Source: Bacteroidia bacterium | Lineage (GTDB): Bacteria > Bacteroidota > Bacteroidia > J057 | Assembly: GCA_033391075.1 (NCBI GenBank) | Contig: JAWPMV010000001.1 | Location: forward strand, 5,642,001-5,706,000 | Direction of reading: 5' to 3' | Length of the DNA: 64,000 nucleotides | The notes under the pieces: generated by a model | Told to the model about the DNA's origin: nothing | Seen by the model: only the letters and a program-made list of their open reading frames with translations | Database searches by the model: none | Shown here: positions 44,328 to 52,726 of the stretch, piece after piece | Layout: every line of letters begins with the position of its first letter | Numbering within the stretch: the stretch's first letter is position 1 | Translations under genes and position numbers: made by a program

Positions 44328-44373
44328 AGAAAGCCTTAAAAAATAATGTTTTGCTAACAATAATTCATTTGTA

Positions 44374-45123
44374 ATGAAAGATGATGACGCAAATAAAAAT
44401 ATAGAAAAAGACCAAGAAATTGAAAATAAGTCTATTAACAATACTGAAGTATTAAATAGTGTCGAAGATTCTGATTTAAAAAACCAGAACTCTTTAGACG
44501 ATTCCAAAATTAACGGTAATTCAGAGCAGGTCTCCAAGAGAAAATGGGGGTTTGGTGATCTAGAGAAAAATGAAAAGAGAAGCACAATATTGGCAAACCT
44601 CTTAGTAATAGTGGGAATCGTTTTCGGTATAAGTCAGTATAATCAAATTGAACGTCATGAAAAGAAAACTGTGGCATTAGAGATTGTAAAACAAGCCAAC
44701 ACAGCTGAGATTTTGCAGAGATTAAAGCGCCTGAAAATATTGAGTTCACCGATAATAGATATTGATACCGCTGAGTTAAATATTCTTTTTTTCTCAGATT
44801 TGAAAAACGATTCGATAAGACAGGTACGGAAGGCTTCAATAGATCAAGAGATAAAAAAAGAATTTTTAAGGGCATATGAATCAGTAAACAATTGGTCCAA
44901 GGTCTCAGATGATTTTAACGTTATTTTCAATGCTTATGAACAAGCTGCTGGACTATATAATCACGATTTAGCTAACAAGAAAATAATTGCGGAATCTCTA
45001 TATGGATACATATTGCTTTTTTCGAAGATCAAAATAAGATGGCCCATAATAACAGAGGACTTAAACGAAGGATTCCAGAGTAAGCAGATAGATAATTTTT
45101 TAAAAGACTACAACCTAGAGTAA
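44374..45123 (+). CDS. Single-span membrane protein, unknown function
   Basis: 249 residues. Acidic, low-complexity N-terminus (~1-65, rich in D/N/E/K), one membrane helix at ~70-90 (STILANLLVIVGIVFGIS), then a helical domain of ~155 residues facing the other side. No domain recognised. It lies within the secreted operon without a signal peptide, so it is probably an inner-membrane accessory (possibly regulatory) component. 11-bp gap to the next gene. Confidence 0.65.
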   Translation: MKDDDANKNIEKDQEIENKSINNTEVLNSVEDSDLKNQNSLDDSKINGNSEQVSKRKWGFGDLEKNEKRSTILANLLVIVGIVFGISQYNQIERHEKKTVALEIVKQANTAEILQRLKRLKILSSPIIDIDTAELNILFFSDLKNDSIRQVRKASIDQEIKKEFLRAYESVNNWSKVSDDFNVIFNAYEQAAGLYNHDLANKKIIAESLYGYILLFSKIKIRWPIITEDLNEGFQSKQIDNFLKDYNLE

Positions 45124-45134
45124 CCGAAATAGCT

Positions 45135-46046
45135 ATGCACTTATTGACAAAACTTTTGATTATCCTATTAACACTACTGTTGAATTTTAACTTTTTATCT
45201 GCCCAAAACTCAACCGATAAGATTTCCACTCCAAATATTCCACGGTGGTTAGATAATAATAAAAAGATCAAAAAAAACTATCAACTAGGTCAGAGAAATA
45301 CTTGTGATAAAGTCAATTATAAAGACATAAGCAACATTGTAAAAATTCTTCAATTAGATGGAGCCCGATATGACTCCTTACGAATGGATCAAGGAAACAG
45401 GAGTTATTGGCATAAACAACAATTGAGTATTGAAAGGTTCCAGTTAGTTGCCTCAGTTATGAAAAGTATCCTGGATGAGGCTTTGGATATGGTGGTAGCA
45501 TCCCCAAATTACAATTCTATCCTGGATGTTATTCCTAATACTGGGATGCTAGCTTATTATATTCAAAAATGGATTTCGAATCAGTCTTTAGTAACAGCTT
45601 ATTCTCTTGATAATAACCCTTGTAATTGTCCCCTAAAAAGTTATTGGACAGGAAATGAAGTTTATACAGAACTATTTAAAAACGGAGAAGTACTATCTAT
45701 CAACGAGGGAGATATCAAATATGCTTTAAATTTAACTAGAAACAGAGGTCTTGTTACTAGAGATTTGGAAACGGACCAAGATCTTTTTGATGCTGCGAAG
45801 GACTTAGACTTGAGGTGTAACATGCAGTCAAACCTACATCTCTACTATTATAGCGGGAATGGAACAAACCTAATCAACCAGTATAAACCTGAATGTCGAC
45901 TTGCACAACTTATTGCTTGGAAGAGCACTCTCCTTGCTGCTGAAAGACAAAATGTGACTATTCACGATATTGGAGACTTAACAAACCTTGCTACAAATGT
46001 CTTGCAAAATGATAAACTCATAATAGATTTTTGTAATTGTAAATAA
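45135..46046 (+). CDS. Secreted protein of unknown function
   Basis: 303 residues with a Sec signal peptide (cut near LSAQ, residue ~23). The mature part is mostly helical and has several cysteines (CDKVNYKD, NPCNCPLK, LRCNMQ, CNCK at the very end), which could form disulfides in the periplasm. No known domain. It precedes the large glucanase-like gene by 19 bp and is presumably periplasmic or surface-located. Confidence 0.65.
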   Translation: MHLLTKLLIILLTLLLNFNFLSAQNSTDKISTPNIPRWLDNNKKIKKNYQLGQRNTCDKVNYKDISNIVKILQLDGARYDSLRMDQGNRSYWHKQQLSIERFQLVASVMKSILDEALDMVVASPNYNSILDVIPNTGMLAYYIQKWISNQSLVTAYSLDNNPCNCPLKSYWTGNEVYTELFKNGEVLSINEGDIKYALNLTRNRGLVTRDLETDQDLFDAAKDLDLRCNMQSNLHLYYYSGNGTNLINQYKPECRLAQLIAWKSTLLAAERQNVTIHDIGDLTNLATNVLQNDKLIIDFCNCK

Positions 46047-46065
46047 ACTTTAAATCTACTTTGCC

Positions 46066-49000
46066 ATGGTTTCCCACTTCAGTAAAATTATCCTATTAAT
46101 AGGATACATCTACTTTACGTTATTAGCTTCGACGATGGCACAAACTCAGTCCATTGAGTTCGTAGATGATTTCGAAAATTTTCCAATTAATCAATTAGGA
46201 GCAGCTAATCCACCTCCTTTTGTTATCGGAAACTCTACGAGCTTAATACGAAGTGTTGTAATTGACGAAGAAGCATATGGAGGAAGGGGAAAATCTTTAA
46301 AACTTGAATTTAACGTTAGAGACTCTCTTGGTGCTTGTGGGCAGGTTATTCCTTTGCTCAATTCCGATTTAAGTGCTTATAATTACCTTTCTTTCAAGGT
46401 AAAAAGTCCAAATCCGAATCTTTTCTTCCAAATTGAATTACAAAGGGCCAATGATAGTACTTCTTCAAAAATAGCTATTGGAAATTATTTACAAGGAGGT
46501 CCAACCTCAAATTGGCAAAAAGTCGTTATACCGCTACAAGCATTTTGGAACTTTAATGATCTAACAGATATCAGTGCGCTTGTATTTGTTTTCGAAAATG
46601 TGGGCTCAAACTTAAATAATTCTCCTTTTGAAGGGGAAATATTGTTAGACGATATGTTATTTGGTAGCTATTTTCCAGGATATGTGAAATTAGATCATTT
46701 CGATGATTTATATGGTTCCAACGCTACCGGTGCTAATTGGGGAACCCTTTCATCATCAGGAAATCCAAATAAATATACTGCTGCTATCGATTGTTCAACC
46801 TTTCATGAGGAGGAATGCGGGTTGGAAATACAATACGATAATGACCTTGGTACATTTGGAGGGTTGTTTTTCATTTTAGGCGGCGGAGAGACTGGTTGGA
46901 TACAAATGCCTCAAGATCTTTCGGCTTTTGAATCCCTTCATATCGCTCTAAAAGGAAATGATCCCAATAATAATCCTGGTAACTTAAAATTGGAGTTAAA
47001 AACGCAAGGAGGCGGTTTCCCTGCTCCTAACTATAGAGTTTTTAATATTCCGGATACAGGCTTTATGGAGTTTGATATTCCCTTCTCATCATTTAGCCCT
47101 CCTTTAAATTCAAGTATTATCAATGAGTTAACTATTATTTTTGAGGATGGCTGGCAAAATCAATCTGAAGGAATAGTACACGTAGACGAAATAGAATTCC
47201 GGGCCCAAGGGTATTCTGGGCCAGATCTAGAATTTCCTTCTACTCCTTCAGGGCTTATGGTCAATGGTCATAACCCAGAGAAACTTATTTCCCTTCCCTC
47301 CCAGCAATCTGTAAACTTAAGAATTGCCCAACCCTCTATTGGCCCAAAACTTGAAAATATTCGATTGGAATATAAAACAACATGCGAACCTGATTGGAAG
47401 ATTTTAGATGTTAAGTATATCCCATTTGTAGATTCAGTATTTTTTACGATTTCTGGATCAGATTTCATTTCTGGAGAACTAATATCACTACGAGTATGTG
47501 CTGAGAATTATAATGGGTTAAGATCATGCAGTGAGGAATTTGACTTAATTATTGAACCTTCAAATTATTCAGTAGATAGTCTTTTCCGCGATGCTTATGA
47601 AGTAATGAGGATTCTCCGATCAGAAACCGGGGTTTATCGAGACTCATGGATTTTGGATGGTGCACCTTACCATCCAGCTTCTGTTGCAACTACTGGCATG
47701 GGAATCATATCCTTATGTATTGCAGACTCAATGGGCTGGATATCCAATGCAGAAGGTCAAGTTTTGCATACACTAAAAGCTATGAACGGACTAAATAAAG
47801 GATTTCTTCCTGACCGAAATCAGCGGGGTTTATTTCGGCATTTCATAGACCTTAATAGTGGGGCTAGGGCATGGGATAGTGAATATTCTTCTATTGATTC
47901 AGGCATTCTTACAGCGGGAGCTCTTTTCGCGAAAAAATATTTTCCAAATAATGATTCGATTTCCCTACTTGCAGATTGGCTGTATCTCAGTACTGATTGG
48001 GCAAGTAATATATCCAATCCCAATATAGGAGCTATCTTTAGAATTCAGAATAAAAATGGGATGGGAACCGGAATTACCCTTCCCTTTAATGAATATATGA
48101 TAGTCGCATGGCTAGCCTCTAAGGACCTAAGGTATACACCCAATGGAGAAGTTCTGTGGTCCAACTACTACCAAAATCCCAGTCAACTTCCTCAGTCAAG
48201 TTTCTGTAATTTTAATGTTTTAACCGATAATTCAGGGTCATTTTTATCGAATTTTATTCCTCAGTTTTGCTATTTCTTATGTGCACCATTTTCCCAAGAT
48301 CAAGATTACATGTCCTTTTTTGATCAGTCAAGAAAAAAAGATTCTTGCTGGTGGAGAACAAATAGCTCAGAACCTTGCTTTGTTTGGGGTTTTGGGGCTG
48401 GAGCTTCCCCTGACTCTGTAGGAGGATATCATGCTGATAATTGTACAGAACATCCAGGAGATATAGTGTCTCCACATATAATCGCGGGTTTCATTCCAGT
48501 GAATCAAAATTTAATTGGTGATTTAATGAGACTATATGCTGAAGGCAAGGGGCGATTCCGTCTCAATTCTACATCAACAACTGAATTCTTATGGAGATTT
48601 TCCACCTTGGACTCAAACTGGATTCCTAGGGATCTCCAAGGAATCGATTTCTCTAGTATGTTATTTGGTCTAGCATCTCATCAACGCTTTTTGGGGCCTA
48701 ATTTTTTCCCTTTTTTCAATGATTTTGATTTTCCCGATCCTAATTCAATGAACAAAGCTCCATATATAAAATTGAATCAGGATACTTTATGTATCAAGAA
48801 TGGAAGGAAAGACACAATTAATTTAGTTGATCGATTCGGCGATTTTGATGACCCTAATATTCACCTAAAATGGAGGTTTGAGCATGGAAACGGAGTAGTT
48901 ACTTCTTTTGACTCAAGTACTTATAGGCTTTTAATAGAGTCAAGTTCTACAAGCGATAGTATCGAAACCATTTTTGTTCACCTTGAAGACAGAAACGGAA

Positions 49001-49341
49001 ATACCACAGTTGACTCATTGGTCATAAATACTATATCCTGTTTTAATACAAACATAAATGACCTAGGTGATGATATTCATGATTTCAATATATTTCCAAA
49101 TCCTAATTCAGGCGAACTCACACTTAGATTAGTATTAAGATATAATACTTATTCGAAAATTAACATTCACTCGATAGATGGTAAGCAAATTTACGAGACT
49201 TTACAACGATTTAACCAAGGTGAGAATTATTGGAAATGGAACTCTACTGCTGATTCCAAAATCCAATTAATAAAAGGAATATATATACTCAGTATCGAAA
49301 CTAAATCCTCCCGAATTATGAGAAAATTAGTAATCCAATAA
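46066..49341 (+). CDS. T9SS-secreted glycoamylase-like (GH144-type) glucanase with two CBM11-like domains
   Basis: 1091 residues. Signal peptide to ~26. Two jelly-roll modules follow (~30-205, DDFENFP...ILLDDMLFG; ~210-400, DHFDDLYG...VDEIEFRA), then a fibronectin-like stretch (~405-500). An (alpha/alpha)6-type domain runs ~510-890 with the glycoamylase-like signature WDSEYSSIDSGILTAGAL and GVYRDSW, plus the late acidic segment. GH144 endo-beta-1,2-glucanases have this fold. After a linker come a cadherin/Ig-like repeat and a T9SS C-terminal domain (FNIFPNPNSGELTL to the end), so the enzyme is exported to the surface. Beta-1,2-glucan specificity is inferred from fold only. Last gene of the operon. 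Confidence 0.8.
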   Translation: MVSHFSKIILLIGYIYFTLLASTMAQTQSIEFVDDFENFPINQLGAANPPPFVIGNSTSLIRSVVIDEEAYGGRGKSLKLEFNVRDSLGACGQVIPLLNSDLSAYNYLSFKVKSPNPNLFFQIELQRANDSTSSKIAIGNYLQGGPTSNWQKVVIPLQAFWNFNDLTDISALVFVFENVGSNLNNSPFEGEILLDDMLFGSYFPGYVKLDHFDDLYGSNATGANWGTLSSSGNPNKYTAAIDCSTFHEEECGLEIQYDNDLGTFGGLFFILGGGETGWIQMPQDLSAFESLHIALKGNDPNNNPGNLKLELKTQGGGFPAPNYRVFNIPDTGFMEFDIPFSSFSPPLNSSIINELTIIFEDGWQNQSEGIVHVDEIEFRAQGYSGPDLEFPSTPSGLMVNGHNPEKLISLPSQQSVNLRIAQPSIGPKLENIRLEYKTTCEPDWKILDVKYIPFVDSVFFTISGSDFISGELISLRVCAENYNGLRSCSEEFDLIIEPSNYSVDSLFRDAYEVMRILRSETGVYRDSWILDGAPYHPASVATTGMGIISLCIADSMGWISNAEGQVLHTLKAMNGLNKGFLPDRNQRGLFRHFIDLNSGARAWDSEYSSIDSGILTAGALFAKKYFPNNDSISLLADWLYLSTDWASNISNPNIGAIFRIQNKNGMGTGITLPFNEYMIVAWLASKDLRYTPNGEVLWSNYYQNPSQLPQSSFCNFNVLTDNSGSFLSNFIPQFCYFLCAPFSQDQDYMSFFDQSRKKDSCWWRTNSSEPCFVWGFGAGASPDSVGGYHADNCTEHPGDIVSPHIIAGFIPVNQNLIGDLMRLYAEGKGRFRLNSTSTTEFLWRFSTLDSNWIPRDLQGIDFSSMLFGLASHQRFLGPNFFPFFNDFDFPDPNSMNKAPYIKLNQDTLCIKNGRKDTINLVDRFGDFDDPNIHLKWRFEHGNGVVTSFDSSTYRLLIESSSTSDSIETIFVHLEDRNGNTTVDSLVINTISCFNTNINDLGDDIHDFNIFPNPNSGELTLRLVLRYNTYSKINIHSIDGKQIYETLQRFNQGENYWKWNSTADSKIQLIKGIYILSIETKSSRIMRKLVIQ

Positions 49342-49365
49342 TTTTAAAAGTTTTATAAGATAAAA

Positions 49366-50445
49366 CTATATCCCCGGGAACATCTCCGCCAGCCGTCCCA
49401 AATCATGCACCCCCATCTTCCGGAGATACTGGTTCACCTGATCCAGGCTATGATGCCTCAGCTGAATCTGCAGCATCTTAATCGGTACTCCAGCCTTTAC
49501 GGCTGAAACTGCTCCTGTATGCTTCCAGGAATAGAGCTTATGCCGTTTGGTATCAAAGCGCAAATTCTTCAAAATCTCCTGATGCCTTCGATTCATATAG
49601 CGAATGCCTATGCAATGCGGACCAGGTTCATAGGCATGTGAAAACAAATAATCCGTAGGAGCATATCAATGCAGCTGCAGAGCTTCTATTTCCTCCAGAA
49701 AAGCATCCGGAATCGCCACATACTGTAGCTTACGATTCTTGCTAATCTCAGCACGAATCCGAATCCGCTTTTCTTCCAGAATAATATCGTCTACCTGCAA
49801 AAGCCTAAGCTCACCAGGCCTGATAAAAGTGTAATAGATAAATTGACAGAATAACCAAAGCTGAGGATCTCTTTTAGATAGCTCATGCCTCAACTTGATC
49901 ACTTGAGCTTTGGAGAAATACAAAGCTGATTGCTTGGAGTCTGGAAAGTACTTGATGACCTCAAAAGGATTCTTTTCGACATTGGGCCAGCATTCAGAGA
50001 AAAACTCTCTAAGCGTCTGTCTATAGGCGTTGTAAGTGGTTTTAGAGAGCTCCCGCTCTTCGATGAGGTAGGTAAAAAACTTTCGGCAATGATCTTCTGA
50101 AATAGGGGATAGGCCATCAGTCCACCATTCAGAAAATACTTTAAGCTTGGAATGATAGGTCTGCCAGGTCTTTTTGGCCAGACTCTTTTTGATGGATTGG
50201 AGTCGGGCTAACATCTGTTCCGGTGGGCTGCTGCATTCCTCCTGGCTATTTTCGGAGAGTTTGTCTATGATAAGCTGAGCAGCTTGCCTTCTTTCCGCAA
50301 CTGTTGCAAAGCGATTGATGTCGCCATATCGGCGTACACGCTTTCCTTTTTCGGGATAATAGACTACAAACCATCGTTTGGAAAGGTCTCCACTTGCGTC
50401 GTAGAGTTCAGGAGATTTGAAATAAATTTTTTTATCTGATGTCAT
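49366..50445 (-). pseudogene. Tyrosine recombinase (integrase) interrupted by one in-frame TGA
   Basis: Island integrase read from ATG 50445. 259 codons lead to a TGA at 49666-49668, after which the same frame continues for 99 codons to the true end. Core-binding SAM-like domain ~85-165; catalytic Arg209 in FIRPGELRLL. Past the stop come YSWKHTGAVSAVKAG (the R/K-x-x-H-type box, typical for Bacteroidetes integrases), LRHHSLDQVNQYL with the second His, and the Tyr nucleophile. The stop removes the nucleophile, so the protein would be inactive unless read through. It is a single substitution from a sense codon, so a recent mutation or sequencing error is possible. It begins 100 bp from tRNA-Ser, the likely target. 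Confidence 0.85.
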
Positions 50446-50543
50446 ATGAAATTTAATTCTGACATCAGGGATTCCTAAAATTTGTCTCCGTATGTGTCTC
50501 CAAATCCTGTAGAAATGCCCCTGAGAGGCAAGGAAGGGAGATG

Positions 50544-50562
50544 TGCAGAGAGTGAGGGATTC
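50544..50562. other. Candidate attachment site, tRNA copy
   Basis: 19 bp at the 3' end of tRNA-Ser, identical to 10644-10662; the tRNA gene itself stays intact, as expected when an element brings a copy of the tRNA end. Confidence 0.5.
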
Positions 50563-50633
50563 GAACCCTCGGTACCCTTTTGGGGTACATCCGCTTTCCA
50601 GGCGAACCCGTTCGACCACTCCGGCAACTCTCT
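50546..50633 (-). tRNA. tRNA-Ser (GGA)
   Basis: 88-nt class II tRNA on the minus strand. Acceptor arms AGAGAGT / ACTCTCT pair fully; the anticodon stem TTCGC/GCGGA holds the loop CTGGAAA with anticodon GGA (serine UCC/UCU). The long variable arm is TACCC..AAAA..GGGTA, and the T-loop is GGTTCGAATCC. CCA is not encoded. It is the apparent integration target of the island. Confidence 0.93.
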
Positions 50634-50782
50634 GTATAGGATCTTGTGATCGGGATGCAAATTTAGCAGAATTAAAGAGAAGGACAAAAAAGTAGGGGCT
50701 TTTTCCAACTGTTTCTTCTAAAAATGATTTCTGAACATTTATCTTACAAGTACTACTCACAGTTAGTTATTCGGATATTCTT

Positions 50783-50886
50783 TTTCTTTTTCCTTAGATG
50801 AAAAAGAAACAAAAAATCAAGCTGCTGCAAAGCCGCCCGCAATCCGGCCCCCACACCCGATGCAGCAGCGTGGCCCCGGCGCGCAA
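50783..50886 (-). repeat. Two-hairpin structured repeat, copy 4
   Basis: Minus-strand element with GCGCGCCGG lead. Arms GCTGCTGC (50821-50828) and GCAGCAGC (50862-50869), a GATTTTTTG linker and second hairpin TTTCTTTTTC/GAAAAAGAAA (50783-50809). Lies outside the tRNA end of the island. Confidence 0.75.
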
Positions 50887-50969
50887 AAGGAAAGGTGTTG
50901 GTGTTTTTGAGTGTTAGGGTGTTAGGGTTTGTTCAATAATTAAATCCACTAACTGCCACCCACTACCCA

Positions 50970-51069
50970 AGCGCGATGGCCCTGCAGAGCCCATCGGGAG
51001 AAGGGGCGGCTTGCTGGGATGGTTCTGGGCTCTGCGATTTTTGACTCCATCTTTTTCTAAAAAAGATGG
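50970..51069 (+). repeat. Two-hairpin structured repeat, copy 5
   Basis: GCGCGATGG lead, arms GCAGAGCCC (50984-50992) and GGGCTCTGC (51027-51035), GATTTTTGA linker, second hairpin CCATCTTTTT/AAAAAGATGG ending at 51069. Faces copy 4. The gap 50634-51094 otherwise holds nothing I can support. Confidence 0.75.
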
Positions 51070-51094
51070 AAACAAGCCCTCAAAACATTCAACA

Positions 51095-52726
51095 TCAACC
51101 CAATAAAACGAAGAGAATCTGCACGTAAACAATCTTCAGAATGATGGCAATCGGAAACATCAAAGCATAGCCAATATTAGGCAATTGATTGCCGGAATTT
51201 TGAATCGCATAGTCCAGAATGGCCGGTTGGTTAGCAGACATACCTCCGAGGAAAGTATATGGGATTTTGAAGAGTTTGAAACCCACAAAAAGCATACTGA
51301 TGGTAGACAAAACTGCAATGAGGGTTCCAGTCAGGAAAATCATTCCCCCACCTCCAGCAGCAACCGTATCAAAAAAGGTATGGCCCGAACGAACACCAAT
51401 GGCTGCTAATAACAAGATCAGACCTAATTGCCGCAAGGTGTGATTGGCGCTATAGGGTAAGGACCAAACGATCATACCCGTTCTCCGTTGAGCTCCCAGG
51501 ACCAAAGCCACAATTAAAGGACCGCCCGCAAAACCCAGGCTAAATTCAATCCCACCTGGCAATTGGAATTTGATCATACCGAGTAGAAGACCTGCAGCCA
51601 TCCCCAAACCAAAGGACAACAGATTAAGCTGACTGAGGCTATAATAGGAATCTCCAAAAAGCTTTTTCAATTCGTCCAAATCCTCCCTCAAAGCAACAAA
51701 GCGTACCCGATCGCCTAACTCTAAGATAGTATCTCCATGAGCGATCATATCTACATCCCCTCGCCTTACACGCGTAACAATAATCGGGAATTGACCGCTA
51801 AGGTTTAGAGAAGCAATGCTACGCCCCGCCAATTTGGGGTTGGAGACAAACATGCGTCGCTGAACATAGGTATTGGACTCCGTGCTAAGGGTTTCTTCTG
51901 AGACTTTCCCCAATCTTTCCACGACCTCTCCCCAATCCGCTTCCCGCGCTGCCAGATTTACTTTATCGCCTATTTCCAGCTTTGTATCGTAATTGGAAAA
52001 AATCACCTCATCACCCCTGAATACCCTCCCAAAGACCACCGACCAGTCCATCTCTTGCAGGATATCTCGCAACACATAGCTTTTGAGGTTTTCCTGGCTA
52101 ATATCAACCGTTCCGTTTATGATTTTTTGTGCAACCGGATAGTCTTTTCTGAGATCCAACTCCTCCTTTCTGTAATCTACTTTCAGCCATTTCTGCATCA
52201 GGAATAAGCCGAACATCACCCCAATAACTCCCATAGGATAGGATAGGGAATATCCGACGACCGCCTCTTGTATCATTTGATCTCTTTCTGCTCCGCTAAA
52301 TCTTTCACTAATAGAATCCAGCAAGCCTGCCAAAGCAGGGGTATTGGTGGTCGTACCGGCAAATATCCCACCGGTAGTCGCGGCATCCAGGCCAAAAATA
52401 AAATGAAAGAGAACCGTCCAGGCTGCAGAGAGGGTGAGCATGAATATAATGAAACCCACTTCCCGGTAGGCCCCTCTACGAAAGGCAGCGAAAAAGCCTG
52501 GCCCACTACTGATCCCGATAGCATAGACAAATATGCTCAGGCCCATTAAAAAGACGATATCAGGAATCACCAGCCTTTCATCCAAGCCCCCGAATAAGAG
52601 CCCCACGAAAAGCACTCCTGCTACGCCCAGTTTATTGCCACGAAAACTTATACTCCCTAAACCATAGCCCAGGGCAGCAACAAGAAAAAGTAATAATAAT
52701 GGATTGGTACTCAGTGATTCAATCAT
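51095..52726 (-). CDS. AspT/YidE-type antiporter with two TrkA-C domains
   Basis: 543-residue inner-membrane transporter of the aspartate:alanine exchanger family (AAEx, YidE/YbjL). Two homologous membrane halves with ~5 helices each (1-~165 and ~355-543) contain the paired motifs GGIFAGTTTNTPALAG and FLGGMSANQPAIL. Between them lie two RCK/TrkA-C-like regulatory domains (~205-345; RRMFVSNPKLAGRSI, TILELGDRVRFVA). The family exchanges amino or dicarboxylic acids; substrate unknown here. Its last codons lie close to repeat copy 5, and its start overlaps the glycosyltransferase stop by 8 bp, so the two genes are linked. Confidence 0.88.
   Translation of the reverse strand: MIESLSTNPLLLLFLVAALGYGLGSISFRGNKLGVAGVLFVGLLFGGLDERLVIPDIVFLMGLSIFVYAIGISSGPGFFAAFRRGAYREVGFIIFMLTLSAAWTVLFHFIFGLDAATTGGIFAGTTTNTPALAGLLDSISERFSGAERDQMIQEAVVGYSLSYPMGVIGVMFGLFLMQKWLKVDYRKEELDLRKDYPVAQKIINGTVDISQENLKSYVLRDILQEMDWSVVFGRVFRGDEVIFSNYDTKLEIGDKVNLAAREADWGEVVERLGKVSEETLSTESNTYVQRRMFVSNPKLAGRSIASLNLSGQFPIIVTRVRRGDVDMIAHGDTILELGDRVRFVALREDLDELKKLFGDSYYSLSQLNLLSFGLGMAAGLLLGMIKFQLPGGIEFSLGFAGGPLIVALVLGAQRRTGMIVWSLPYSANHTLRQLGLILLLAAIGVRSGHTFFDTVAAGGGGMIFLTGTLIAVLSTISMLFVGFKLFKIPYTFLGGMSANQPAILDYAIQNSGNQLPNIGYALMFPIAIILKIVYVQILFVLLG

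Larger units (their letters stand above)
10644..50562. mobile_element. Putative tRNA-Ser-integrated genomic island (~40 kb)
   Basis: A 19-bp direct repeat, TGCAGAGAGTGAGGGATTC, occurs at 10644-10662 and at 50544-50562. The second copy is the 3' end of tRNA-Ser(GGA). Immediately beside the tRNA lies a tyrosine recombinase (49366-50445). Geometry is canonical: tRNA 3' end, integrase, cargo, then a repeat of the tRNA end. The interior holds a primase-helicase, XRE regulators and cargo typical of islands. Caveat: 10644 lies in a local repeat family (9091, 10457) sharing GAGAGTG.GGGATT, so the left boundary may be coincidental or may mark a tandem of older attachment sites. Confidence 0.55.

Noticed and set aside
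50475-50760. N-terminal extension of the integrase and another minus-strand frame across the tRNA
   Set aside because: They translate tRNA-Ser; the integrase start at 50445 gives the family-like N-terminus.
26167-51069. Integron attC sites
   Set aside because: The two-hairpin elements lack the GTTRRRY/RYYYAAC core boxes and no integron integrase is present.
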